A DNA stretch of 57,548 bases, taken from NCBI GenBank assembly GCA_045600845.1, contig JAZRYR010000015.1, positions 1-57,548 on the forward strand, read 5' to 3'. Shown piece after piece: positions 26,480 to 35,202 of the stretch. A program made the translations under genes and the position numbers. Position 1 is the stretch's first letter. Each line of letters starts with the position of its first letter. The notes beneath the pieces were generated by a model. That model saw only the letters and a program-made list of their open reading frames with translations, made no database searches and was not told the DNA's origin. Origin of the DNA: RGIG5612 sp045600845 (GTDB lineage Bacteria > Bacillota > Clostridia > Lachnospirales > Lachnospiraceae).

Positions 26480-27997
26480 ATGCGTTGTAAAGAATGTGGT
26501 TCCGAAGTAAATAGTGCAGAAGTCTTTTGTCCAAAATGTGGTGCTCCTTTAAGAATTACTGCCGACTATGAATTAATTCAGGCAGAAATCGGTGGAAAAG
26601 TGGATGAATTTATGAATAATAAAGATCGTTATCCAGTGAAAAAACATCGTAATATCTATCGTCCGGCAAAAAAATCTTATGATGGAAAAACCATTGCGAT
26701 TCCATCCAATCTCAAAAAAGAACCGGAACCGGAAATTACGATTATCGGTGAAAAGCCGCGAAATGAGCACAGTGAATATGATACCATTGCCATTACGAAG
26801 GCGATATATGGTAAAGATAGTATTTTCGCCGCAGATGGAAAATTGGACAACACGAAGGAAGAAGCCAATCCGGGAAGAGATACCTTATCGATTTATGAAG
26901 AAGACCTCGAAATCGAAGATGAATACTTTGAAGAAGAATATGAGGAAGTAGCTGCAACAACGCTGGAACGGTCCAAAAATAACCGAGTGAACCGGAACAA
27001 GAAACCAAGTCAAACGGAAAACAGAGAATATTATCGGATTAAAGCCCGCGCCCGTGAACGTCAGAAAAAGAAAAAAAGAAAAATTATTATCCTTATTGCT
27101 TTAGCAGTAATAATCGTTGGCGCAATCGTTGGCATTATTCTTGCGACCTCATCTAAAAATAATAAATCAAAAGATGATGAAATTGCCGATATTATCACCT
27201 CCAACCTTACCGAGGGAGGAGCTTATTCTGCGCCACTTGAAATATCGTTGAAATCTGAAAATGATTATTTAATTCGATATACATTAGATGGGTCGGAACC
27301 TTCCACAAAATCCGAAAAGTATGGACAGCCGATCAAGCTGGACAACGATGCGGCTTCAGAGGAAGGAACGTCCTACACTTTAAAAGCGACATCTTATAAT
27401 AACTCCATAAAGAAAGGTTCCATCACGGTTACCTTCACTTTAAAAACCTTCGTTTTAGAAGCTCCTTATATGGATATGGAAAGTGGAGATTACTATGAAG
27501 TAGAATATATTAATATTTATGGTCCAGAAGGCGCAGACATTTATTATTCTTATGACGGCTCCACGCCATCGGTTCTTTCAACCTTGTATACAGAGCCGAT
27601 TGAAATGAAAAGGGGAAATAATATTCTAAATGCAATAGCCATTGATAAAAACGGTGTTCAGAGTGAAGTAACTTCCTGTGTTTATAACCTTCAGATAGAA
27701 TCCAACTATTCCTACGATGAGGCTTTGTCTTATGTCATGGATGAACTTTTAGATCAAGGTTTAATCGAAAGTAAAGAACCGGATGAAAATAAGCAGTATC
27801 CAGTTCCGGGCGGAGGTACACGAAGAGTTATTAATGGAGGTATTACAATAATTGACAATGAGCAATATTATATTATTCAGGTAGATTTTACCAATGATGG
27901 ATCTACAGTTCAGGCAACAACATATTATGGAGTAAATGACCAGGATGGTAGTGTTTACAAATTAAATAAATCTGGAATGGAGTTTTCAATTGCCTGA
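26480..27997 (+). CDS. zinc-ribbon membrane protein with chitobiase-type C-terminal repeats
   Basis: A 505-residue protein. An N-terminal zinc ribbon (C3, C6, C17, C20) is followed by an acidic linker, a basic stretch and one membrane helix (about 196-218). After the helix come two repeats of the CHB_HEX_C / Fn3-like type (about 237-313 and 327-400), each with Y-T-x-D-G-S-x-P-S or Y-S-x-D-G-S-x-P-S. A C-terminal domain of about 100 residues ends the protein. The cytosolic zinc ribbon and extracellular beta domains suggest an envelope sensor or anchor. Its stop overlaps the rlmH start by one base. I do not know its function. Confidence 0.8.
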   Translation: MRCKECGSEVNSAEVFCPKCGAPLRITADYELIQAEIGGKVDEFMNNKDRYPVKKHRNIYRPAKKSYDGKTIAIPSNLKKEPEPEITIIGEKPRNEHSEYDTIAITKAIYGKDSIFAADGKLDNTKEEANPGRDTLSIYEEDLEIEDEYFEEEYEEVAATTLERSKNNRVNRNKKPSQTENREYYRIKARARERQKKKKRKIIILIALAVIIVGAIVGIILATSSKNNKSKDDEIADIITSNLTEGGAYSAPLEISLKSENDYLIRYTLDGSEPSTKSEKYGQPIKLDNDAASEEGTSYTLKATSYNNSIKKGSITVTFTLKTFVLEAPYMDMESGDYYEVEYINIYGPEGADIYYSYDGSTPSVLSTLYTEPIEMKRGNNILNAIAIDKNGVQSEVTSCVYNLQIESNYSYDEALSYVMDELLDQGLIESKEPDENKQYPVPGGGTRRVINGGITIIDNEQYYIIQVDFTNDGSTVQATTYYGVNDQDGSVYKLNKSGMEFSIA

Positions 27998-28449
27998 TGA
28001 TAAAAATAATTGCCGTTGGAAAAATAAAAGAAGATTTTTATACAAAAGCAATCAACGAATATTGCAAACGATTAGGAGCATATACAAAGATTTCGATTGT
28101 ACAGGTTCCTGACGAGAAATGCGATGACCGTACAAAAGAAAAAGAAGCGGAAAGCATCTTAAAAAACATCAAAGATTCCGAATATGTGATCACTTTAGAA
28201 ATTAAAGGCAAAAAGATGACATCCGAAGGTTTGGCGGATTATATTAATAAACTTGGAATTGATGGTCATTCTGATATAACTTTTGTTATCGGCGGTTCTT
28301 TGGGACTGCATGAATCCGTCTCTCAAAGAGCCGATTTTAAACTAAGTTTTTCTGAAATGACTTTCCCCCATCAATTGATGCGTGTGATTTTATTAGAACA
28401 GATTTACCGCTCTTTCAAGATCATAAAACATGAACCTTATCACAAATAG
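27997..28449 (+). CDS. rlmH: 23S rRNA pseudouridine(1915) N3-methyltransferase RlmH
   Basis: A 150-residue SPOUT methyltransferase that methylates pseudouridine 1915 in helix 69 of 23S rRNA, using S-adenosylmethionine. It begins MIKIIAVGKIKE and ends EQIYRSFKIIKHEPYHK, the standard family ends. FVIGGSLG is the AdoMet-binding loop of the trefoil knot. It is slightly shorter than the usual 159 residues but lacks no motif. Its ATG shares one base with the stop of the previous gene. Confidence 0.97.
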   Translation: MIKIIAVGKIKEDFYTKAINEYCKRLGAYTKISIVQVPDEKCDDRTKEKEAESILKNIKDSEYVITLEIKGKKMTSEGLADYINKLGIDGHSDITFVIGGSLGLHESVSQRADFKLSFSEMTFPHQLMRVILLEQIYRSFKIIKHEPYHK

Positions 28450-28454
28450 TTCAC

Positions 28455-28483
28455 TTTACATTGTTACCATCTAGATGTAAAAT
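28455..28483 (+). promoter_or_regulatory. promoter for the asp23-nusB-xse operon
   Basis: TTTACA at 28455-28460, a 17-base spacer, and TAAAAT at 28478-28483, about 33 bases before the second asp23 gene. Confidence 0.65.
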
Positions 28484-28515
28484 TATTTTGCGTTTATACT
28501 TACGGAGGTAAACAA

Positions 28516-28881
28516 ATGGATACATTGAAAATATATGATGTGGAAAACATCGGTGAAGTTGAAGTTACGGAAGACGTAATCGCAATTATTGCCGGTCTTG
28601 CAGCTACAGAGGTAGAAGGTGTTTATTCTATGGCTGGTAATATTACCAACGAGATCGTTGCAAAACTTGGACGAAAAAATCTGGCTGCCGGAGTAAATGT
28701 CAGTTGCGTAGAAAATGTAGTAAAAGTAATACTCAGCCTGGTTATAGAAACAGGGTATAACATACCAGAAGTTTGCAAGATTGTTCAGGAAAGAGTAATT
28801 GCTGCAATTGAAAGTATGACTGGTCTTAAAGTAGATTCCGTAGATATCAAAATTGCTAATGTGAACATTGACAACAAATAA
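28516..28881 (+). CDS. Asp23/Gls24 family protein, YqhY type
   Basis: A 121-residue Asp23-family protein, the second in the window. It has GLAATEVEGVYSMAGN and the alternating beta stretch VVKVILSLVIETGYNIPEV typical of the family. In Bacillus the equivalent YqhY stands before nusB, as here, and has been linked to control of acetyl-CoA carboxylase. The acc genes are not in this window. GGAGG precedes the ATG. A terminator-like hairpin separates it from nusB, so nusB may be expressed partly by read-through. Confidence 0.9.
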   Translation: MDTLKIYDVENIGEVEVTEDVIAIIAGLAATEVEGVYSMAGNITNEIVAKLGRKNLAAGVNVSCVENVVKVILSLVIETGYNIPEVCKIVQERVIAAIESMTGLKVDSVDIKIANVNIDNK

Positions 28882-28897
28882 GAGCTTAAAGAATATC

Positions 28898-28922
28898 AAG
28901 GGTGTCTTCAAGGCACCCTTTT
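28898..28922 (+). terminator. terminator or attenuator between asp23 and nusB
   Basis: A 10-bp stem, AAGGGTGTCT / AGGCACCCTT (one G-U pair), with a 3-base loop. It has only a short T tract, so it may be leaky. No promoter is visible between it and nusB. Confidence 0.65.
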
Positions 28923-28944
28923 ATCGTGTAAAAAGGAAATAAAT

Positions 28945-29361
28945 ATGAGAGTAGACCGTAGAACAGAATTAAGAGAAGCAGCTTTTTTACTATTATTCCG
29001 CTTGGATTTTCATCCGGAGAAGTATCTTGAATGGCAAATAAAAAACTTTTTTGATGGAGAAGATTCTTTTTCTGATCAAGAAAAAGAATTCATCGGTAAT
29101 AAAGTTTTATCTATTGCGGGAATCATCGAATCCATTGACGCTGCATTAAATGAAGTAAGTATCGGATGGAAAGTGAAGAGAATGGCAAAAGTGGACCTGA
29201 CCATTCTTCGTCTTGCGTATTATGAGATAAAATATGATGAGAATGTCCCGGTTTCTACTGCGATTAATGAGGCAGTGGAACTTGCCAAAAGCTATGGAGA
29301 AGAAAACAGTCCTTCCTTCGTTAATGGGATTTTAGCGAAAGTAGTCCGAAATGAAGAATAA
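28945..29361 (+). CDS. nusB: transcription antitermination factor NusB
   Basis: A 138-residue all-helical protein that, with NusE/S10, binds boxA in rRNA leaders and prevents early termination. The family ends are clear: RTELREAAFLLLFRLDF at the start, and YDENVPVSTAINEAVELAKSYG followed by FVNGILAKV at the end. It overlaps xseA by 11 bases, so translation of the two is coupled. Confidence 0.95.
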   Translation: MRVDRRTELREAAFLLLFRLDFHPEKYLEWQIKNFFDGEDSFSDQEKEFIGNKVLSIAGIIESIDAALNEVSIGWKVKRMAKVDLTILRLAYYEIKYDENVPVSTAINEAVELAKSYGEENSPSFVNGILAKVVRNEE

Positions 29362-30571
29362 TCCGAATATTTACACTGTAAAACAGGTTAATTTATATAT
29401 AAAACACTTGTTTAATGATGACTTCATTTTAAACAATATTTATATCAAAGGTGAAGTATCCAACTGCAAGTACCATTCCACCGGACATATCTATTTTTCC
29501 TTAAAAGATGAGTCTGGTGTTCTTGCAGCGGTTATGTGGAGAAGCGATGCCGCCAAACTCCGATTTCGTTTAGAAGATGGAATGCAGGTAATCGTTCACG
29601 GCCAGATCAGTGTATATGAAGCCGGCGGAAAATACCAGATTTATGCCCGTTCCATTGAAGAAGAAGGAAGAGGCGATCTGGCAAAACAATTTGAAGAGCT
29701 GAAAAATAAACTGTCGGAAATGGGAATGTTCTCTGACGAATATAAAAAGACAATTCCGCGTTTCTCCATGAAAATAGGCGTTGTAACAGCAGAAACAGGT
29801 GCTGTCATCCGGGATATTTATAATGTAGCATCCAGGCGGAATCCTTATTGCAGTATTTTACTATATCCTGCCCAAGTACAAGGAGAAGGAGCTGCGGAAA
29901 CCATTGTAAAGGGAATTGAAGTCCTGAATCAAACCGACGTGGATACGATTATCATTGGACGTGGTGGTGGTTCCATGGAAGATTTATGGGCTTTTAATGA
30001 AGAAATTGTTGCTAATGCAATTTTTCATTCGGATAAGCCGATTATATCTGCAGTTGGTCATGAAACAGACTTTACTATTGCAGACTTTGTGGCAGATTTA
30101 AGAGCGCCTACGCCTAGTGCAGCTGCGGAATTGGCTGTGTTTGATTATTTTCTTTTTGAAAAAGAATTAGCCGATTATAAATACTCATTAAATCTGTATT
30201 TAAATAATAAGATGGAACGGCTGAAAATCTTAACCCGACAATATCATCTGAAAATGGAAACTTTATCGGTTCAAAATCAGCTGATTCAGAAAAAACAGTA
30301 TATTCAGGAAAGAAGCACCTATATGGAAAATCTCCTGAATAATACGCTGAATAGCAAAAAGGCACAATTATCTATTTGTTCAGAACATCTGGAGGGCTTG
30401 TCTCCTTTAAAAAGGCTTTCGGAAGGGTATTCCTTTGTCACGAATGATTCAGGAGAAGGAATCAACCGCATTGGGCAAGTCCGATTGAATGACAAATTGA
30501 ATATTCGTGTTTACGATGGATTCATTAATGCAGAAGTGACATCTATAGATGAGGTATCATATGAACAATAA
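29351..30571 (+). CDS. xseA: exodeoxyribonuclease VII large subunit
   Basis: A 406-residue catalytic subunit of exonuclease VII, which degrades single-stranded DNA from both ends. An N-terminal OB fold (about 1-100, YIKGEVSNCKYHSTGHIYFSLKD) precedes the catalytic domain with GRGGGSMEDLWAFNEE and GHETDFTIADFVADLRAPTPSAAAE. A long coiled coil follows. It overlaps the small-subunit gene by 23 bases. Confidence 0.96.
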   Translation: MKNNPNIYTVKQVNLYIKHLFNDDFILNNIYIKGEVSNCKYHSTGHIYFSLKDESGVLAAVMWRSDAAKLRFRLEDGMQVIVHGQISVYEAGGKYQIYARSIEEEGRGDLAKQFEELKNKLSEMGMFSDEYKKTIPRFSMKIGVVTAETGAVIRDIYNVASRRNPYCSILLYPAQVQGEGAAETIVKGIEVLNQTDVDTIIIGRGGGSMEDLWAFNEEIVANAIFHSDKPIISAVGHETDFTIADFVADLRAPTPSAAAELAVFDYFLFEKELADYKYSLNLYLNNKMERLKILTRQYHLKMETLSVQNQLIQKKQYIQERSTYMENLLNNTLNSKKAQLSICSEHLEGLSPLKRLSEGYSFVTNDSGEGINRIGQVRLNDKLNIRVYDGFINAEVTSIDEVSYEQ

Positions 30572-30770
30572 TAATATCGGTAATGAAGAAATGTCTTTAG
30601 AAGAAGCATTTGAAGAACTGGACAATGTAATTGAACAGATGGAAAATAACACGCTTCCTTTGGAAGATACTTTTAATCTGTATAAAAAAGGGGTTCAGTT
30701 GGTCGAATTCTGTAATAAAAAAATTGAAAAAGTGGAATGCGACATCAAAAAGGTAACAGATAATGAATAA
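30549..30770 (+). CDS. xseB: exodeoxyribonuclease VII small subunit
   Basis: A 73-residue helical-hairpin protein with the signature LEEAFEELDNVIEQMEN followed by LPLEDTFNLYKKGVQL. Several XseB copies wrap the coiled coil of one XseA. Its start lies inside xseA and its end inside ispA, giving overlaps of 23 and 8 bases. Confidence 0.95.
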   Translation: MRYHMNNNNIGNEEMSLEEAFEELDNVIEQMENNTLPLEDTFNLYKKGVQLVEFCNKKIEKVECDIKKVTDNE

Positions 30771-31668
30771 TCCAATTAAAGAAAAAAACGGGGAAGTTAA
30801 TTCTATCATTTATCATTATCTTCCAATTTACGATGAGAATACACAGCTGATAACGGATGCCATGAATTATTCCGTTCAGGCTGGAGGGAAAAGAATCCGC
30901 CCGATTCTCATGCAGGAATCCTATAAATTATTCACCGATCTGGAAGAAACGGAAACCCTTCACCGTTTTATGGCTGCAATTGAATATATACATACCTATT
31001 CTTTATGCCATGATGACTTGCCGGCCATGGATAATGATCAATATCGTCGGGGAAAATTAACAACCCATGCAAAATTTGGAGAAGCTTTCGGAATTCTAGC
31101 CGGAGATGGTTTATTAAATTATGCTTTTGAAGTTATATCTGAGCACATGGCAACGGATCTGGACGTTTCCGAATTAACAAAAGCTGCAAAAGCTTTTAAT
31201 ATTCTGGCCAAAAAATCCGGGTATAAAGGAATGGTTGGAGGACAGACCTTAGACGTTTTTTTTGATAAACATGAAATGTATGATCAAAAACAGGATCAGA
31301 TTAATTTTATTTATGAGAATAAAACTGCTGCACTAATTGAGGCCGCTGTTATGATCGGTGCCGTTCTTGGTGGGGCTTTAGAAGAAGAAGTCCAAATTAT
31401 GGAGAAAGCTGCCCGTAACGTAGGAATGGCATTTCAGATAAAAGATGACATCCTCGATATCACCAGTACTCAGGAAGTATTGGGAAAACCGATAAATAGT
31501 GATGAAAAGAATGGAAAAAAGACTTTGGTTTCTTTTATAGGCCTAGAGGAAGCAGAACGCCTTGTTAATCAACTTTCAAAAGAGGCAATCCAACAAATAA
31601 AACTTGTTGGAAAAACGAATGAGACTTTGGAACAAATCATTCACTTGCTGATTCAAAGAGAAAATTAG
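30763..31668 (+). CDS. ispA: polyprenyl (farnesyl/geranylgeranyl) diphosphate synthase
   Basis: A 301-residue trans-prenyltransferase that joins isopentenyl diphosphate to an allylic diphosphate. The first aspartate-rich motif is DDLPAMDND (D-D-x4-D) and the second is KDDILD. GGKRIRP near the start and GQTLDV in the middle are standard. Its place between xseB and dxs is the usual Firmicute order. Chain length cannot be set with certainty, but the two-residue insertion in the first motif is typical of bacterial farnesyl diphosphate synthases. Confidence 0.94.
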   Translation: MNNPIKEKNGEVNSIIYHYLPIYDENTQLITDAMNYSVQAGGKRIRPILMQESYKLFTDLEETETLHRFMAAIEYIHTYSLCHDDLPAMDNDQYRRGKLTTHAKFGEAFGILAGDGLLNYAFEVISEHMATDLDVSELTKAAKAFNILAKKSGYKGMVGGQTLDVFFDKHEMYDQKQDQINFIYENKTAALIEAAVMIGAVLGGALEEEVQIMEKAARNVGMAFQIKDDILDITSTQEVLGKPINSDEKNGKKTLVSFIGLEEAERLVNQLSKEAIQQIKLVGKTNETLEQIIHLLIQREN

Positions 31669-31685
31669 AATCCGAGATTAAAAAA

Positions 31686-33545
31686 ATGATACTGAACAGA
31701 ATTAATAAAGCAAACGATATTAAAGATATCGACCCAAAAGAATATGAGGAATTAGCCCGAGAAATCCGAAGATTTCTTGTAGAACATGTCAGCAAAACCG
31801 GGGGACATCTGGCATCAAATTTAGGTGCGGTAGAGCTTACCATGGCTCTTCATGTCTGCCTGGATCTCCCAAAGGACAAAATTGTATGGGACGTAGGACA
31901 TCAGTCCTATGTTCATAAGATTCTTACGGGACGCAAAAACGAATTTAATACCTTAAGACAATACGGTGGGTTAAGCGGTTTTCCAAAGAGAAGAGAAAGT
32001 GAATATGATTCTTTTGATACCGGCCATTCTTCTACCAGTATTGCCGCTGCTTTAGGAATTGTTGTTGCAGAAGAAATGCAAAATAAAAACTCAACGGTTG
32101 TGGCCGTAATCGGAGATGGTGCTTTAACCGGTGGATTAGCTCAGGAAGCAATTAACAATGCTTCAAAATTAAAAAGAAATTTTATTATTATTCTGAATGA
32201 TAATAATATGTCCATTTCTCCTAATGTAGGGGGGCTTTCTACCTATCTATCAAACGCCCGGGCCGGAGAGACCTATATTGAATTAAAATCCGGCGTTCAG
32301 AGAAAATTGGAAAAAATTCCAGGAGCTGGTGAAAAGATCGTAAAAAGCATTCGAAAAACCAAGCATAGTATTAAACAGCTTTTAGTTCCCGGAATGCTGT
32401 TTGAAAACATGGGATTAACTTATCTTGGCCCAGTAGATGGCCATAATACCTCAGCTCTGATTAAGATCATAAATGAAGCTAAGAACATTGACCATGCAGT
32501 TATTATTCATGTTTGTACAAAAAAAGGAAAAGGATATGGCCCAGCCATGGAAAATCCGTCTGCTTTTCATGGCATCGGTCCCTTTGATGCCAGAACCGGT
32601 CTTTTATTGAATAAAAGTGACAAAAAGTCATATACCTCTGTTTTTAGAGATGCTTTAATTCGTGAAGCTGAAAAAAACAAAAAAATTATCGCCATTACTG
32701 CAGCTATGGCAGATGGAACCGGATTAGATAAATTCCAGGAAAAATATCCAGACCGATTTTTCGATGTTGGCATTGCAGAAGAATTTGCCGTTACTTTTAG
32801 TGCTGGTTTGGCTTCTGCAGGGGAAAAACCTTTTGTAGCAATCTATTCCTCTTTTTTACAAAGAGCATTTGATCAGATAATGGAGGATGTCTGCATTCAA
32901 AACCTTCCGGTAACTTTCTGTATTGACCGTGCAGGATTAGTAGGTAATGATGGCGAAACTCATCAGGGGATTTTTGATCTGTCCTATCTGAACGCTATTC
33001 CGAACATGAATATTCTTGCTCCAAAAAATGATAAAGAATTAGACGCATCTATCACTTTTGCATCCAGTTTTAATGCACCTTTGTCGATTCGTTATGGAAG
33101 AGGAACGGCCTATACCGGATTGGAAGAATATCATGAGCAAATCGTTTTGGGCAAAAGTGAAATCATTTTTGAAGAAAAAGATATTGCAATTTTAGCGGTT
33201 GGCTCCATGGTAGAAGAGGCGGTTAAAGTCCGGGACTCCTTAAAAGAAAAAGGCTATAACGTGTCTTTAATAAATGCCCGTTTTGTAAAACCTATCGATG
33301 AAGAATTGATGAATCGACTGGTAAAGACTCATAACATCGTGATAACGATGGAAGAGAATGTCCTGAATGGTGGCTACGGAATGTCTGTTTTAAAATATGT
33401 AAAAGATCTAAAAGCAGATGTTAAGGTAATAAATATTGCAATTCCGAATTATTATGTTGAGCAAGGAACAAGAGCCCAGCAAATGAAGGAATGCAAAATT
33501 GATGCAGAATCAATAATTAAAAGACTGGAATCAGAATTAGAATGA
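31686..33545 (+). CDS. dxs: 1-deoxy-D-xylulose-5-phosphate synthase
   Basis: A 619-residue thiamine-diphosphate enzyme that condenses pyruvate with glyceraldehyde-3-phosphate, the first step of the MEP isoprenoid route. The ThDP motif GDGALTGGLAQEA, DVGHQSYVHKILTGR and the catalytic Glu in GIAEEFAVTFSAGLA are present. A transketolase C domain completes it. It works with the neighbouring ispA, and its ThDP cofactor links it to the thiamine uptake gene thiT later in the window. Confidence 0.97.
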   Translation: MILNRINKANDIKDIDPKEYEELAREIRRFLVEHVSKTGGHLASNLGAVELTMALHVCLDLPKDKIVWDVGHQSYVHKILTGRKNEFNTLRQYGGLSGFPKRRESEYDSFDTGHSSTSIAAALGIVVAEEMQNKNSTVVAVIGDGALTGGLAQEAINNASKLKRNFIIILNDNNMSISPNVGGLSTYLSNARAGETYIELKSGVQRKLEKIPGAGEKIVKSIRKTKHSIKQLLVPGMLFENMGLTYLGPVDGHNTSALIKIINEAKNIDHAVIIHVCTKKGKGYGPAMENPSAFHGIGPFDARTGLLLNKSDKKSYTSVFRDALIREAEKNKKIIAITAAMADGTGLDKFQEKYPDRFFDVGIAEEFAVTFSAGLASAGEKPFVAIYSSFLQRAFDQIMEDVCIQNLPVTFCIDRAGLVGNDGETHQGIFDLSYLNAIPNMNILAPKNDKELDASITFASSFNAPLSIRYGRGTAYTGLEEYHEQIVLGKSEIIFEEKDIAILAVGSMVEEAVKVRDSLKEKGYNVSLINARFVKPIDEELMNRLVKTHNIVITMEENVLNGGYGMSVLKYVKDLKADVKVINIAIPNYYVEQGTRAQQMKECKIDAESIIKRLESELE

Positions 33546-34345
33546 AAAAAAGACTAGATGTACTTGTTTGTGAACAAAATCCGGAGTTATCGAAATCTCA
33601 GGCTCAGAGAATTATCATGAGCGGAGTTGTTTATGTAGATAATCAGAAAGAATTAAAAGCCGGTTCCATGTTCCCGGAAGATACAGTTGTGGAAATCCGG
33701 GGAGAATCCTTGCGATATGTCAGCAGGGGTGGTTTAAAACTTGAAAAAGCAATCAAGGAATTTGGTGTGAATGTTTCTGGAAAAATCTGCATGGATATTG
33801 GTTCTTCTACCGGTGGTTTCACAGATTGTATGCTCCAAAATGGCGCAGTGAAAGTATATGCTGTGGATGTTGGAAAAGGCCAGCTCCACTATAAACTGCG
33901 AAATGATGACCGTGTGGTCGTAATGGAAAAAACGAATATTCGCTACGTTACTCCGGAACAGATTGCGGACCCCGTAAATTTTGTCAGTGTTGACGTATCT
34001 TTTATATCATTAAGATTAGTAATACCGGTTGCAGTAACTTTACTGGATGAACATAAAGAAATGGTCATGTTGATCAAACCTCAGTTTGAAGCCGGGAAGG
34101 AAAAAGTAGGTAAAAAAGGGGTTGTCCGGGATCCAGCGATACATCAGGAAGTAATTGAAAAAATAGTTGATTTTGTTGAGGAGAATGGATTGCATATAGA
34201 GGGATTGACTTTTTCTCCGGTAAAAGGCCCGGAAGGAAATATTGAATATCTTATTTATGTAAACAAATGCAGTTCATTTTTACAATTTGATAAAAAAAAT
34301 ATTATAGATATTGTATCTAAAGCACATGAGGAATTAGATAAATGA
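33542..34345 (+). CDS. tlyA: TlyA family rRNA 2'-O-methyltransferase
   Basis: A 267-residue protein with an N-terminal S4 RNA-binding domain (about 3-65) and an FtsJ-like Rossmann methyltransferase domain. The AdoMet loop is DIGSSTGGFTDCMLQ. In actinobacteria TlyA methylates cytidines in 16S and 23S rRNA; in Firmicutes the target is less certain. The older label hemolysin is not supported. Its ATG overlaps the dxs stop by four bases, and its stop overlaps nadK by four. Confidence 0.93.
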   Translation: MKKRLDVLVCEQNPELSKSQAQRIIMSGVVYVDNQKELKAGSMFPEDTVVEIRGESLRYVSRGGLKLEKAIKEFGVNVSGKICMDIGSSTGGFTDCMLQNGAVKVYAVDVGKGQLHYKLRNDDRVVVMEKTNIRYVTPEQIADPVNFVSVDVSFISLRLVIPVAVTLLDEHKEMVMLIKPQFEAGKEKVGKKGVVRDPAIHQEVIEKIVDFVEENGLHIEGLTFSPVKGPEGNIEYLIYVNKCSSFLQFDKKNIIDIVSKAHEELDK

Positions 34346-35199
34346 GAAATTTCTTTGTCGTTACAAATTCTATTAAAGATCCGGAAATGCAATATACGAA
34401 TCAGATAATTTCTTTTCTGGAAAGTCATGGTGGGCATTGTACCGGACAAATTCAGACCAGGATGACTCCGGAAGGAGGTTATATTTATGCAGATCCGGAA
34501 AAAGTACCAACGGTTACCGAATATATTATTATTCTTGGGGGAGATGGTACTTTTATCCATGTTGCAAAAGACTTAATTGACATTCAAAGACCAATTATCG
34601 GTATAAACCTTGGAAATTTAGGATATCTGACGGAAATTGATTCAAATAATTTTGAAAAAGACCTGATTCATATTTCGGATGGAGAATTTCATGTAGAAAA
34701 AAGAATTCTTCTTTACGGAGAAATTATTCGCAATGGAGAAGTAATAAATAGTGATATTGCTTTAAATGATATTGTATTAAATCGTTGTCAGTCTATGAGC
34801 ATCATCGATTTTGAGGTAAATGTAAACCATAAATTTTTGAACCGTTATAGTGCGGACGGAATTATCATATCCACACCAACAGGTTCTACGGGCTATAATC
34901 TTTCTGCAGGCGGACCAGTTGTTTATCCAAGTGCAGAAATCATTTTGGCTACACCAATCTGTGCCCATACGTTAAATTCCAGAAGCATCGCATTTTCAGC
35001 AGATACCGAAATTGAAATCATTGTTAAAGAAAGGGCGCTGGATAAGAACTTAAATAAAATGGTTTCTTTTGATGGAGAAAGCGAACTTCTTCTTCAAAAT
35101 GACGATATAATACGAATCCGAAAATCTGAAAAATTCACAAACATCCTTCGGATTAATGATATTAGTTTCGTTGAACATTTAGGAAAGAAAATGAGATAA
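34342..35199 (+). CDS. nadK: NAD kinase
   Basis: A 285-residue enzyme that phosphorylates NAD to NADP. The diagnostic GGDGT is in IILGGDGTFIHVAKDL, with NLGNLGYLTE and STPTGSTGYNLSAGGP following. It is translationally coupled to tlyA. In many clostridia argR and recN come next; here the order is broken and gpmI follows after only 3 bases. Confidence 0.97.
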   Translation: MRNFFVVTNSIKDPEMQYTNQIISFLESHGGHCTGQIQTRMTPEGGYIYADPEKVPTVTEYIIILGGDGTFIHVAKDLIDIQRPIIGINLGNLGYLTEIDSNNFEKDLIHISDGEFHVEKRILLYGEIIRNGEVINSDIALNDIVLNRCQSMSIIDFEVNVNHKFLNRYSADGIIISTPTGSTGYNLSAGGPVVYPSAEIILATPICAHTLNSRSIAFSADTEIEIIVKERALDKNLNKMVSFDGESELLLQNDDIIRIRKSEKFTNILRINDISFVEHLGKKMR

Positions 35200-35202
35200 A
35201 CT

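Noticed and set aside
33542..34345. Hemolysin as the function of the TlyA protein
   Set aside because: S4 plus FtsJ methyltransferase domains indicate rRNA methylation; the toxin label is historical.
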